A DNA stretch of 64,000 nucleotides, from assembly GCA_013823135.1 (NCBI GenBank), contig PNLP01000015.1, positions 78,072-142,071 of the forward strand, read 5' to 3'. Both the position numbers and the translations under genes were made by a program. The notes under the pieces are model-generated. The model was not told the origin of the DNA and searched no databases. It was given only the letters and a program-made list of their open reading frames with translations. The first letter of the stretch is position 1. Each line of letters opens with the position of its first letter. Shown piece after piece: positions 1 to 8,986 of this stretch. Origin of the DNA: Planctomycetaceae bacterium (GTDB lineage: Bacteria > Planctomycetota > Planctomycetia > Gemmatales > Gemmataceae).

Positions 1-2423
1 AGGCGCTTCGGCGGCGGCTGGTTCGCCATCGGCATCGGCGGGGGCGTCGTGGCCGCCGGGTTCGGCATCGGCGGCGCCACCGCGGCGACCTTCGGCGGCA
101 GTGGCACGTCGATGCGGAGTTCCGTGCCGCCGACTTTCCCCGTGATGAGTTCGCCGCCCCTGTCGATCACGACCTGGGCGAAGATGCCGCCGTGCTTGCC
201 GACCGGGCTCGTCTTGTCGGCGACGATCGGGAACGCGATCTCCTTCGTGTCCTTCGTCAATTCCATCACCTGCGTCGTGACCTTCGCGGGGAGGCCGTAG
301 ATCGTCACCTTCGCCTTGCCCTCGAACGGTGTCACCACCGCGACTTTGCAGAACAGTTGAGTCGTCTGGCCCTGTTCCACCGCGGGGCGTTCCATCGTCA
401 TCGTCACCAGTGGCGCGGCCACTTCGAGCGTGAACAACTGACTCGACGTCCACACCGGCCCCTTGCCCGCGTCGGCCACGGCGGTCACGGCCGTCTTCCA
501 CTTCCGCGGCGCGGCGGTCGGGGCCGCGTTCATCGGCAGCACGCACTCCGACGCTTCCGGCGGAATCACGGCCGAGCCCTGAATGCCCAGCCCCGGCGGC
601 GTCCACAGCGGGAACACGGTGATCGGCCCCTTGAAGCCCTCGGCACGTTTCGCCACGATCCGCAGGTTGAACACCCCGTTCTGCACGAGCGGCACCTTCG
701 GCTCGACGACCTCAATCGAGTACGGGGCGGCCTCCGCGACCGCGATGGCCGTGCGGTCGGTGTTGTGCCGCGTGTACACCGTCTGGCCCGGCTGACCCAC
801 CACGAACGCCGCGTCGAACGCCGTCTTGCACGGCACCTTCACCATCGGGTCGGCGTGCGTCGCGGTGATCGTCGTGAGGAAGCCGCCTGGCACGGCCGCG
901 GGCGTGGCCTCGAACACGGCTGGCACCACGTTCAGCCCCGCGTCCATCTGGTCGGCGGCGAGCGTGACGCCCGGCGGAAGCTGGCCCATGCCCATCACGA
1001 GCGGGCCACCGAACTCGGCACGGTTGGCGATCAGTAGCGATGCGTAGCGGCCGCCCTTCGGCACCGTGATCGTCTGGCGGTCCTGGTTCGCGGGGTTGTT
1101 GCCGTCCACGCGCGGAATCGTCGTCGTAATCGACGGCGCGACGGGCGTCAGTTCGACGCGGTAGAAGTAATCCGGGCCGCCCTTGCGCAGGTGGTCGTGA
1201 ACCCACAGCGTGTAGATGCCGTCCTCGGGGATCGTGAGGCGGAACGAACTGTCCGGGCCACCGGCGTCGTCGTTGCTGGCGAGCGCGGCACCGGCGGCGT
1301 TTCCGAAGTACAGCACCGGGTCGAGCGGCGAGCCGAGCGCACGGGCGTGGCAGCGGGCATCGAAGACCTGCCCCTTCTTGCCGGCGAACTTGAAGTAATC
1401 GACCTCGCCCGCCGCGGCGATCACGCCGTTGAACGCGGCGGGCGCTGCTGGCGGAGGCACGGCGGCGCCGGGGCTCGCGGTCGCAGCCGCGTTGTTGCCG
1501 GCCGACTCGAACACGTTGGGCGCATCGACGAGGCGAAACTTGAAACCGGTCGGGCTGACGCCTTCCGGCGTCTGGCAGTGCATGCGCCACGTACCGTTGC
1601 CGTCGTCGGCCGGGAGCTTCACCTTTTGCTTGATCGGGCCACTGGGGTCGCCCAAGAACGTGAGTTCCAGCTCCTCGCCGGGCTTGCCGCCCGCGGGGAC
1701 GACAGCCGTGGGTCGCGGGAAGTTGCCGACGTGCAGCCGGTACTGGCACGCACCGTTGCCTCCGTAGGCGCTCTCGCGGATCTGCACGATGTACCGGCCG
1801 TCGGCCGGAATCACGACTGAGCAGCCGCCGTCTTGCTGCGTCATCGGCGAGTCGTCGCCCGTCGCCAGCTCAAAGCGCTTCGCATCAAGAATCGCGACAT
1901 ACGGGTCGAAGAACGCGACGCCGAGCCGCATGCCTTCCACTTCGACCGAAAGGCGTTGCCCCTTCTTGCACTCGACGGCGTAGAAGTCCTGGTCCTCGGC
2001 CTGCACCACACCGTGAACCGTGACGTTCAGCGCGATGGTTTGCGGCTTGTCGAACTCGCTGTTCGGCTCGAGTTCCTCAACGACCGGCAGCGCGCCGACC
2101 CAGAACGCCCGCACTTCACTGACGCCGCTCGCGGTGCGGACGCGGAAGGCGTGCTCGCCGAGTCGGCAGTCGGGGGCGATGGCGACTGTCACCTTGAGCG
2201 TGGCGTCGTTCACCATCTCCATCTTCTTGACCGCGACGCCGGGGTAGTAGACGAGGACTTCCTGTGCGTCGGTGAGACGCGCCCCGGCGAACGTGAGGAC
2301 GGCCTCGGTGCCGCGCTGCGCCCCGCGGGGCTGGATGACGCCGAGGGACGGCGAAGCAGCGAAAACCGGATCGCACGCAAAGCCGCCAAGAACGCAAAGG
2401 GAAACCAGAATACGGAACGTCAT
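1..2423 (-). CDS. Exported pre-peptidase C-terminal (PPC) domain protein, 3' end outside window
   Basis: This reading frame stays open from an ATG at 2423 to the left edge, giving at least 807 residues without a stop. A signal peptide begins MTFRILVSLCVLGGFA. An IPT/TIG-like region follows (about 25-110), then two PPC-type beta domains (about 120-205 and 290-395). Each shows the family pattern of a DxDxY/F core followed by 'G..Y.L.V'. The visible C-terminal end is rich in Pro and Ala. PPC domains are known as extracellular adhesion or folding modules. It lies 61 bp downstream of a DUF1501 gene on the same strand, a common planctomycete arrangement, so both are probably exported and co-transcribed. 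The start region is odd: one arm of an inverted repeat (2374-2475) encodes the signal peptide and the other arm lies before the start codon. Confidence 0.85.
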   Translation of the reverse strand, partial: MTFRILVSLCVLGGFACDPVFAASPSLGVIQPRGAQRGTEAVLTFAGARLTDAQEVLVYYPGVAVKKMEMVNDATLKVTVAIAPDCRLGEHAFRVRTASGVSEVRAFWVGALPVVEELEPNSEFDKPQTIALNVTVHGVVQAEDQDFYAVECKKGQRLSVEVEGMRLGVAFFDPYVAILDAKRFELATGDDSPMTQQDGGCSVVIPADGRYIVQIRESAYGGNGACQYRLHVGNFPRPTAVVPAGGKPGEELELTFLGDPSGPIKQKVKLPADDGNGTWRMHCQTPEGVSPTGFKFRLVDAPNVFESAGNNAAATASPGAAVPPPAAPAAFNGVIAAAGEVDYFKFAGKKGQVFDARCHARALGSPLDPVLYFGNAAGAALASNDDAGGPDSSFRLTIPEDGIYTLWVHDHLRKGGPDYFYRVELTPVAPSITTTIPRVDGNNPANQDRQTITVPKGGRYASLLIANRAEFGGPLVMGMGQLPPGVTLAADQMDAGLNVVPAVFEATPAAVPGGFLTTITATHADPMVKVPCKTAFDAAFVVGQPGQTVYTRHNTDRTAIAVAEAAPYSIEVVEPKVPLVQNGVFNLRIVAKRAEGFKGPITVFPLWTPPGLGIQGSAVIPPEASECVLPMNAAPTAAPRKWKTAVTAVADAGKGPVWTSSQLFTLEVAAPLVTMTMERPAVEQGQTTQLFCKVAVVTPFEGKAKVTIYGLPAKVTTQVMELTKDTKEIAFPIVADKTSPVGKHGGIFAQVVIDRGGELITGKVGGTELRIDVPLPPKVAAVAPPMPNPAATTPPPMPMANQPPPKR

Positions 2424-2475
2424 GGTGCTGACTCCTGCTGCTTCTCTCTTTGCGACTTTGCGGCTTTGCGTGAGA
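2374..2475. repeat. Inverted repeat spanning a start codon
   Basis: Arms at about 2374-2402 and 2443-2475 are near-complementary; each carries CACGCAAAGCCG or its complement. The left arm lies inside the signal-peptide codons of the PPC protein and the right arm lies in its leader, so the start codon at 2423 sits in the loop. The motif of repeated CGCAAAG units resembles the other 'acgcaaagaacgc' repeats at 49048-49167. Confidence 0.7.
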
Positions 2476-2484
2476 CAACTTCTC

Positions 2485-3798
2485 TTACGCCAGCAGTTCC
2501 TTGCGCGTGTGGCCCTCGCGCACGATGTCGATCGGCCGGTCGCCCGGCGACATCAGCTTCTTGTCGGCGTCGATGCCCAGGCAGTGGTAGACCGTGTGTG
2601 CCAGGTCTTCCACGGTCAGGCCGTCCTCTTCCGGCTCAGAGGCGGTCGCGTCGGACTTGCCGTAGATGAAGCCCTTCTTGACGCCGCCGCCGGCCAGCAC
2701 CACGCTGAACACCTTTGGCCAGTGGTCGCGACCCGCCGTCGCGTTGATCTTCGGCGTGCGGCCGAACTCGCTCGAAATCATGATGAGCGTGCTGTCGAGC
2801 AGCCCGCGGGTTTGCAGGTCGGTCAACAGTGCGGCGTATGCCTGGTCGAACTGCGGGAGCTGGTTCTTCGTGCCGGCGACGATGCCGCCGTGCAGGTCCC
2901 AGCCGCCGTAGGTCAGCGTCACGAACCGCACGCCGCTCTCCACGAGCCGGCGAGCCATGAGCAACCGCTGACCCGCTGCGTTGCGGCCGTACTCGTCGCG
3001 GAGTTTCGCCGGTTCCGCGTTGATGTCGAACGCGGCGCGTGCCTTCTCGCTGCTGATGAGCCCGTAAGCACGCTGGTAGAAGGTGTCCATCGCGTCGAGG
3101 TTGTCCGACTTCTCCTTGCCGGTGAAGTGCGCGTTCACGGCGTCGAGCATGCCGCGGCGGGTCGTGAAGCGGTCGGGGGTCACGCCTCCCGGAAGCGTCA
3201 GGTCCTGCACGCGGAAGCCGCCGTTCGCCGGGTCGCTGCCGAGGCTGAACGGAGCGAAGCTGCTGCTGAGGTAGCCGCTGCCCGCATCCTGGGCGGGTTG
3301 GCTCGGCACCGCGACATACGGCGGAAGGTTGTTCCTCACGCCGAGTTCGTGGCTCACGACGCTACCCATGCTCGGGAACTTCAGCGCCGGGCTCGGGCGG
3401 TAGCCGGTGAACATGTTGTGCGTGCCGCGCTCGTGGGCCGCCTCGCCGTGCGTCATCGCGCGGGCGACGGTGATCTTGTCGGCGAGGGCGGCCGTCTTCG
3501 GCAGGCACTCGTTGAACTGCACGCCCTCGAGCTTGGTCTGGATGGTGCCCATCTGCCCGCGGTACTCGACCGGCGCGAACGGCTTGGGGTCGAAGCTCTC
3601 CTGGTGGGCCATGCCGCCGGGCAGGAAGATGTGAATGCACGCCTCGGCCTTGGGCTTCTTCGCGCCGGGCGCCGCGGGGTCGGCGGCTTGCAACCGCATG
3701 TATTGATCGAGTGTGAGGCCGAGCGCGCCGATGGCCCCGACGTGCATGAAGTTGCGGCGGTTCAACGGGGAACCCATGCAACGGCTCAACAAATTCAT
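2485..3798 (-). CDS. DUF1501 family exported protein
   Basis: A 437-residue DUF1501 protein, a family abundant in planctomycetes and related to the alkaline phosphatase/sulfatase fold; its biochemical role is not established. The N-terminus has an 'LNRRNFMHVGAIGALGL' segment resembling a Tat signal. The family motifs 'FLPGGMAHQESFDPKP', 'SSEFGRTP', 'GRDHWP' and 'AGGGVKKGFIYGKSD' are all present. I chose the ATG at 3798 because CAGGAG lies just upstream and the signal follows; an in-frame start 48 bp further up is less likely. The PPC-domain gene follows on the same strand. In related genomes such proteins pair with DUF1549/DUF1553 heme proteins; here one is divergent, at 4683. Confidence 0.9.
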   Translation of the reverse strand: MNLLSRCMGSPLNRRNFMHVGAIGALGLTLDQYMRLQAADPAAPGAKKPKAEACIHIFLPGGMAHQESFDPKPFAPVEYRGQMGTIQTKLEGVQFNECLPKTAALADKITVARAMTHGEAAHERGTHNMFTGYRPSPALKFPSMGSVVSHELGVRNNLPPYVAVPSQPAQDAGSGYLSSSFAPFSLGSDPANGGFRVQDLTLPGGVTPDRFTTRRGMLDAVNAHFTGKEKSDNLDAMDTFYQRAYGLISSEKARAAFDINAEPAKLRDEYGRNAAGQRLLMARRLVESGVRFVTLTYGGWDLHGGIVAGTKNQLPQFDQAYAALLTDLQTRGLLDSTLIMISSEFGRTPKINATAGRDHWPKVFSVVLAGGGVKKGFIYGKSDATASEPEEDGLTVEDLAHTVYHCLGIDADKKLMSPGDRPIDIVREGHTRKELLA

Positions 3799-3995
3799 GG
3801 CGGACTCCTGTCGGGGTCGGGTTGGTTGTAAGTGCGGCAAGATCAATCGAGCGACGCAGTGGTCGCTTTGGGCAAGCCCGGAACACGTTCCGGGTGAGAG
3901 GTAGGCAGCGCAAGCAGTTCCGAGGACGACGTGGCAGCGTCATTCTCGCAAGTTAAGGGTAGTCGGCCGAAGGATCTGCGTCAATTACGGATTTC

Positions 3996-4039
3996 TGCCG
4001 CTTGCGGCTTCGCGGCACACCGCGAAGCCGCAAGCGGCA
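3996..4039. terminator. Perfect 20-bp stem hairpin downstream of the RidA-like gene
   Basis: Arms 3996-4015 and 4020-4039 are perfectly complementary, with a CACA loop. The arm core CCGCTTGCGGCTTCGC recurs at 10344-10359 (half copy) and, diverged, at 44825-44879, so this is a dispersed repeat. It lies 8 bp beyond the RidA-like stop codon and could act as a terminator, though it has no U-tract. Confidence 0.6.
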
Positions 4040-4046
4040 ACACAAT

Positions 4047-4514
4047 TCACTCCACCTCGAAGATGCACTCGATCTCGACGGCGATGTTCCCGGGCAGCGA
4101 GTTGTGGCCCACGGCGCTGCGGGCACCGATGCCAGCTTCTTCGCCGAACACGTCCTTCATCAGTTCCGAGAAGCCGTTGATGACCTTCGGCTGGTCGAGG
4201 AAGTCGTCGGTGCAGTTCACCATGCCGAAGGTCTTGATGAGCCGCTTCACCTTGTTCAGCGAGCCGAGTGTATCCTTCACCGTGGCGAGGATCGCCAGCC
4301 CGACCTGCTTCGCCGCTTCCTTGCCTTGTTCAAGCGTCATGTCCTTGCCGAGTCGGCCAAGGATCAGCGTCTTGTCATTCTTCAGCGGTCCGTGACCGGA
4401 GACGAACAGCAGGTTGCCGTACTTCACGGCGGTCTTGTAGACCGCCACGGGCTTGGGGGCTGGCGGGAGGGTCAGGTGAAGTTCCTGAATCCGCTTTTCG
4501 GCGTCGCTGGCCAT
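4047..4514 (-). CDS. RidA / YjgF-type family protein
   Basis: A 155-residue protein with the RidA-like fold signature. It shows 'YGNLLFVSGHGPL' near residue 40, 'QVGLAILATVKDTLGSLNKV' in the middle and 'ARSAVGHNSLPGNIAVEIE' at the end. Its conserved Arg corresponds to the residue that in RidA holds the carboxylate of enamine/imine intermediates. The family deaminates reactive 2-aminoacrylate-type compounds. At about 155 residues it is longer than classical RidA (about 130) and resembles the longer subgroup, whose substrates are less certain. I chose the ATG at 4514 over one 33 bp upstream because GGAG precedes it. It is divergent from the heme protein gene at 4683. Confidence 0.85.
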   Translation of the reverse strand: MASDAEKRIQELHLTLPPAPKPVAVYKTAVKYGNLLFVSGHGPLKNDKTLILGRLGKDMTLEQGKEAAKQVGLAILATVKDTLGSLNKVKRLIKTFGMVNCTDDFLDQPKVINGFSELMKDVFGEEAGIGARSAVGHNSLPGNIAVEIECIFEVE

Positions 4515-4682
4515 CGTCAATTCTCCAGGGTGCAGGGAAAGGGTCACGGGATAACGCTTGGTATACCCGATTCGTGTGAGCCAAAGAAGGGTTTCGGAAA
4601 GTCACGGACTTTTCATTCCCTTTCGTTGGTAATGTGGTTAAATAAAAGTTCTGCCCTGCTTCGGGCTGCCACCGGAGCCGCC

Positions 4683-6911
4683 ATGCCGGCCATTCGATAC
4701 CTCCCCGTTGTCGCAATATTCCTTCTCCACACCCCGGCACGCGCCGCGGACGACATCGACTACGGTCGCGACATTCGACCCATTCTGTCGAACAAGTGCT
4801 TCAAGTGCCACGGCCCCGCCACCCAGAAGGGGAAACTGCGCCTCGATGATCGCGCCGCGGCCATCGACAAGGAAGCAATCATGCCCGGCAAGCCCGCCGA
4901 CAGCGAGTTGCTGAAACGCCTCACTCTCCCGGATTCAGATGAACGCCGGATGCCGCCCGTCGAGATCGGCGACCGCCTCACCGCGGATGAGATCGCGAAG
5001 CTCACCGCGTGGATCAAGCAAGGCGCGGAGTACAAACCGCACTGGGCGTTCATTCCCCCGAAACGGCCCACCGTACCGGAAACACCAAACACGAAACACC
5101 AAACACTCAACACCATCGACCGCTTTGTCGTGGCGAAGCTGAGTGACAGCGGGCTGTCACTATCGCCCGAAGCGGACAAAGCCACGCTCATTCGCCGCGT
5201 CACCCTCGACCTCACGGGACTGTTGCCCACGCCGAAGGAAGTCGATGACTTCGTGAAAGACGATTCGCCGCAGGCTTACGAGAAGGTTGTCGATCGGTTG
5301 CTCGCATCGCCACACTACGGCGAACGGCAGGCACGGCACTGGCTCGACCTCGCCCGCTATGCCGACAGCAACGGCTACACCATCGACGGCGCACGGCAAA
5401 TCTGGCCATACCGCGACTGGGTGATCAAGGCGCTGAACGCCGACATGCCGTTCGATCAGTTCACGCGGGAGCAACTCGCCGGCGACCTGCTGCCGAAGGC
5501 GACGCTCGACCAGAAGATCGCGACGGGCTTCCACCGCAACACGTCGTTCAACGAGGAAGGCGGCACCGACGCCGAGCAGTTCCGCGTCGAACGCACGGTC
5601 GATCGCGCGAACACGACCGCGGCCGTGTGGCTCGGCCTCACGATGGGTTGCTCGCAGTGCCACGACCACAAGTACGATCCGCTCTCGCAGAAGGACTACT
5701 ACCGCCTCTATGCGTTCTTCGACTCGTGCGACGAACCCACGATGCCAGTCGGCGGCCCGCCCGATCTGGAAGAGACGATCGCCAAGTTGAAGCACATGGA
5801 GGCGTACATCCAGAAGAACGGCGGCAGTCGCGAGGATATCGCGATCATCCAGGGCCAGATCAAGCGGTTGCAGGGGAAGGTGCCGACGACGCTCGTGATG
5901 CGAGAACGGCCGAAAGCACGCGAGACGCACGTGCAGATTCGCGGCGACTTCCTCCGCAAGGGCGACGTGGTACGTGCTGCGTTCCCATCGGCGATCAGCG
6001 CGACCGCGAAGTCGCCGAGCAAGCTCACACGACTCGATCTGGCGAAATGGCTGACGAGTGCCGAGAACCCACTCACGGCTCGCGTGACTGTGAACCGCGA
6101 GTGGCAGAAGTTCTTCGGCCGCGGGATCGTGGAAACCGAGAACGACTTCGGCTACCAGGGTAACTTCCCCACGCACCCCGAGCTATTGGATTGGCTTGCG
6201 GTGGAGTTCATGAGTCCCACAAAGCCCACGGACAGCCGTCCGTGGGCGTTCAAACCACTCCATCGCCTCATCGTGACATCCGCAACCTACCGCCAGTCCT
6301 CGGCGGCTCGTCGTGATCTCGCGGAAAAGGATCCCCGCAACTTGCTGCTCGGTCGGCAGACGCGGTTGCGGCTCGAAGCGGAGATCATCCGCGATGCGTC
6401 GTTGTGTGCCAGCGGGCAGTTCAGCCCGAAGGTCGGCGGGCCGGGCGTGTTCCCCCCGCAACCGAAGGAAGTGTTCCTGTTCACGCAGAGCAACCACGCA
6501 TGGGTCGAGAGCAAGGGACCGGACCGCTACCGTCGCGGCATGTACACCTACATCTGGCGGCAATCGCAGCACCACTTGCTGACGACGTTCGACGCCGCCG
6601 ACGCCCAGACCGCCTGCACGAAGCGCAACCGCAGCAACACGCCGTTGCAGGCGTTGCACATGGCGAACGACCCGGTGTTCGCGGAGTTGGCCGACTTCCT
6701 GGGCCAGCGGATCGTGAAGGAAGGCCCGGCCGACGACGTGGGCAAGATCGCGTTCGCCTACCGGGTGTGCTTCTCGCGCAACCCAACCTCATCGGAATCC
6801 GAGCGTGTGCTGGCGTACCTCGACGCAAAGCGCAAGGCCGACCCCAAGACCGCCTGGACCGCCGTTGCCCGCGTGCTGATGAACCTCGACGAGTTCATTA
6901 CACGGGAGTGA
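4683..6911 (+). CDS. Planctomycete cytochrome c / DUF1549 / DUF1553 protein
   Basis: A 742-residue exported multidomain protein. A signal peptide ending ...HTPARA is followed by a planctomycete-type cytochrome c domain (PSCyt1) with a heme site C39-x-x-C42-H43. DUF1549 (about 145-350) ends in the conserved 'CSQCHDHKYDP', a second possible heme site. A helical spacer and DUF1553 (about 450-735) follow. The family is planctomycete-specific and is thought to act with DUF1501 proteins at the cell surface; substrates are unknown. I chose the start at 4683 because the signal peptide begins there and CCGGAG lies upstream; an ATG at 4632 is in frame but adds a non-signal segment. The linker at 5081-5115 reads 'ETPNTKHQTLNT' and is made of an A/C-rich short repeat also seen near 30800. 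Confidence 0.9.
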   Translation: MPAIRYLPVVAIFLLHTPARAADDIDYGRDIRPILSNKCFKCHGPATQKGKLRLDDRAAAIDKEAIMPGKPADSELLKRLTLPDSDERRMPPVEIGDRLTADEIAKLTAWIKQGAEYKPHWAFIPPKRPTVPETPNTKHQTLNTIDRFVVAKLSDSGLSLSPEADKATLIRRVTLDLTGLLPTPKEVDDFVKDDSPQAYEKVVDRLLASPHYGERQARHWLDLARYADSNGYTIDGARQIWPYRDWVIKALNADMPFDQFTREQLAGDLLPKATLDQKIATGFHRNTSFNEEGGTDAEQFRVERTVDRANTTAAVWLGLTMGCSQCHDHKYDPLSQKDYYRLYAFFDSCDEPTMPVGGPPDLEETIAKLKHMEAYIQKNGGSREDIAIIQGQIKRLQGKVPTTLVMRERPKARETHVQIRGDFLRKGDVVRAAFPSAISATAKSPSKLTRLDLAKWLTSAENPLTARVTVNREWQKFFGRGIVETENDFGYQGNFPTHPELLDWLAVEFMSPTKPTDSRPWAFKPLHRLIVTSATYRQSSAARRDLAEKDPRNLLLGRQTRLRLEAEIIRDASLCASGQFSPKVGGPGVFPPQPKEVFLFTQSNHAWVESKGPDRYRRGMYTYIWRQSQHHLLTTFDAADAQTACTKRNRSNTPLQALHMANDPVFAELADFLGQRIVKEGPADDVGKIAFAYRVCFSRNPTSSESERVLAYLDAKRKADPKTAWTAVARVLMNLDEFITRE

Positions 6912-6921
6912 AGCCGGGTTT

Positions 6922-7074
6922 TCGCCCCAACGGGGCGGCAGACAATAGCCCAGGGCGTAAGCCCTGGGTACCCGACGCCAAGCCAAACGCCGGAGCCCCA
7001 ACGGGGCGACAGAATATCCCTAGCTTTCCCAGGGCTTACGCCCTGGGCTACTATCTCCCGCCCCGTTGGGGCGA
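6922..7074. repeat. Composite palindromic intergenic repeat (CCCCAACGGGG / CCCAGGGC type)
   Basis: Outer arms at about 6922-6968 and 7029-7074 are inverted copies holding GCCCCAACGGGGC and CCCAGGGCGTAAGCCCTGGG. A third partial copy, GCCCCAACGGGGCGACAGAA, lies at about 6994-7013. Related elements occur at 26390-26640 and 63445-63600. It lies between two codirectional exported-protein genes. Confidence 0.75.
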
Positions 7075-7101
7075 AGACCGTCCCTTCGGGACCGAATACA
7101 C

Positions 7102-8541
7102 ATGACTCCCCACGACATGGACAACGCGTTGACACTCGCCCGCACGCGGCGGCACTTCTTCCACGATTGCGGCGTCGGCGTCGGGTCGATGGCGCTCGCG
7201 TCGCTGCTGGCACGCGATGCCGGCGCTGTGCCCGAGCGCAAAGACCCGCTCGTGCCGAAGAAGCCGCACTTCCCCGCGAAGGCCAAGGCCGTCATCTTCC
7301 TGTTCATGGCGGGCGCGCCGAGCCAGCTCGAACTTTTCGAGCCGAAGCCGAAGCTCAACGAACTCAGCGGCCAGAAGGTGCCCGAGTCGTTCACCATGGG
7401 CAAGCGGTTCGCGTTCATCAAGGGCGACGCCAAGATCCTCGGCACGAACCGCAAGTTCAACAAGGCCGGCAAGTGCGGAATGGACGTCAGCGAGTTGCTG
7501 CCACACCACGCCGAAGTGGCCGACGAACTGTGCTGGATTCGCAGCATGAAGACGGACGTGTTCAACCACGGCCCCGCGAAGTGCTTCGTCAACACGGGCT
7601 CGCCGCAGTTCGGCCGCCCGAGCATGGGTTCGTGGCTCACCTACGGCCTCGGCTCTGAGTGCGACAGCCTGCCGGGGTTCGTCGTATTGCAATCGGGTCC
7701 GCGAGGTCCGCGTGGCGGCGCGAGCCTCTACGGTTCCGGGTTCCTGCCGAGCATCTATCAAGGCGTGCCGTTCCTACGCGGATCGAGCCCGATTCTCGAC
7801 CTTGCCCCGCCGCCCGGCGTGGACCTTAAGAAGCAGGGTGAGTTCGTCGATGCGGTCAAAGACCTGAACAAACTGCGGCTCGATGCCACGGGTGACCCCG
7901 AGATTGCGACCCGCATCGCGGCGTATGAAATGGCGTTCCGGATGCAGACGTCGGCTCCGGAACTCACCGACCTCTCGAAGGAAGACAAGAAAACGCTCGA
8001 CCTGTACGGCGTCACGCCGGGGAAGCCGAGCTTCGGCACGAACTGCCTGCTGGCTCGGCGGCTCGTGCAACGCGGCGTGCGCTTCGTGCAGCTTTACCAC
8101 ACCGACTGGGACATGCACGGCGGCGGCCTCGACCTGGGCAAGCCGCTCGACAACATTTGCAAGGAGATCGACCAGCCGTGTGCGGCGCTGGTGAAGGATC
8201 TGAAACGGATGGGCCTGCTCGATAGCACAATCGTGGTGTGGGGCGGCGAGTTTGGCCGCACGCCGATGGGCGAAACCCGCGAGACGATCGGCCGCGACCA
8301 CCACATCGACGCCTACACAATGTGGGTCGCCGGCGGCGGCTTCAAGCCTGGGATGATCCACGGGCAGACCGACGAGATCGGTTACAACGTGACGGAGAAC
8401 CCGGTTCACGTTCACGATTTGCAGGCGACGATCCTGAACCAGATGGGCATGGACCACACGAAACTGACCTACCGCTTCCAGGGCCGCGACTATCGCCTCA
8501 CCGACGTCCACGGCCACGTCGTTAAGGAAGTATTGGTGTAG
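7102..8541 (+). CDS. DUF1501 family exported protein
   Basis: A 479-residue DUF1501 protein. The N-terminus has the twin-arginine-like 'RTRRHFFHDCGVGVG', so export through Tat is likely. Family landmarks are 'FLFMAGAPSQLELFEPKP', 'DWDMHGG', 'GGEFGRTPMGE', 'GRDHHIDAYTMWVAGGG' and 'GQTDEIGYNVTENPVHVHD'. It follows the DUF1549/DUF1553 gene on the same strand with a repeat in between, the usual planctomycete pairing. The start at 7102 precedes the signal; the only upstream purine run is weak (GGGA at about 7089-7092), so the start is less certain than for its neighbours. Confidence 0.9.
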   Translation: MTPHDMDNALTLARTRRHFFHDCGVGVGSMALASLLARDAGAVPERKDPLVPKKPHFPAKAKAVIFLFMAGAPSQLELFEPKPKLNELSGQKVPESFTMGKRFAFIKGDAKILGTNRKFNKAGKCGMDVSELLPHHAEVADELCWIRSMKTDVFNHGPAKCFVNTGSPQFGRPSMGSWLTYGLGSECDSLPGFVVLQSGPRGPRGGASLYGSGFLPSIYQGVPFLRGSSPILDLAPPPGVDLKKQGEFVDAVKDLNKLRLDATGDPEIATRIAAYEMAFRMQTSAPELTDLSKEDKKTLDLYGVTPGKPSFGTNCLLARRLVQRGVRFVQLYHTDWDMHGGGLDLGKPLDNICKEIDQPCAALVKDLKRMGLLDSTIVVWGGEFGRTPMGETRETIGRDHHIDAYTMWVAGGGFKPGMIHGQTDEIGYNVTENPVHVHDLQATILNQMGMDHTKLTYRFQGRDYRLTDVHGHVVKEVLV

Positions 8542-8557
8542 AGCCGGAGGGCAGTCT

Positions 8558-8869
8558 GTGGACATTGACCGCGAGGGCGTGGAAGTCGCAGTTCGAGATT
8601 ACGTGCGTCAATACGGTCGGTTCGATAGTGTCGAGGTTGTGCTGGATATCCACGAAATCAACGATGCGAATAGCGACGCGATCATCGAAGGTTGGCAGGT
8701 CACTGTGAAACCGTCACTTGCTTACCTACGGGGTCTGAGTTCCTACTTTCGCCGTCGCCGCTCCCAACCAACAATGGCGTTGTTTGTCGATCATGCTGAC
8801 GGGCGAATTCATCAAATTCCGTCGGCTGGATTGCGTGGATTGATTGCACAGTTACGAGGGCGGCTGTAG
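8558..8869 (+). CDS. Small protein of unknown function
   Basis: A 103-residue protein starting at GTG 8558, with a strong GGAGG ribosome site at 8546-8550. I do not recognise the family. It begins MDIDREGVEVAVRDYVRQYG, has a predicted beta-alpha character, a basic patch 'YFRRRRSQP' near residue 65, and no signal peptide, so it is probably cytoplasmic. It starts 17 bp after the DUF1501 stop and is probably co-transcribed with it. Confidence 0.65.
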   Translation: MDIDREGVEVAVRDYVRQYGRFDSVEVVLDIHEINDANSDAIIEGWQVTVKPSLAYLRGLSSYFRRRRSQPTMALFVDHADGRIHQIPSAGLRGLIAQLRGRL

Positions 8870-8986
8870 GCAATCAAGATCGGCCGGCTCCTTTCGCTTT
8901 CTTCTTGAACCTCGCTCGCCGCCGGGGTACGCTCCATTCACTGCCGGTTCGCTCGCCTCAATCCCTCCCTTCCCGGAATTACTCCC

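Noticed and set aside
192..1037. A long plus-strand open frame (281 codons) opposite the PPC gene.
   Set aside because: Its product is rich in Arg and His with no domain pattern, as expected for the complement of a GC-rich gene; the minus-strand frame carries the signal peptide and PPC domains.
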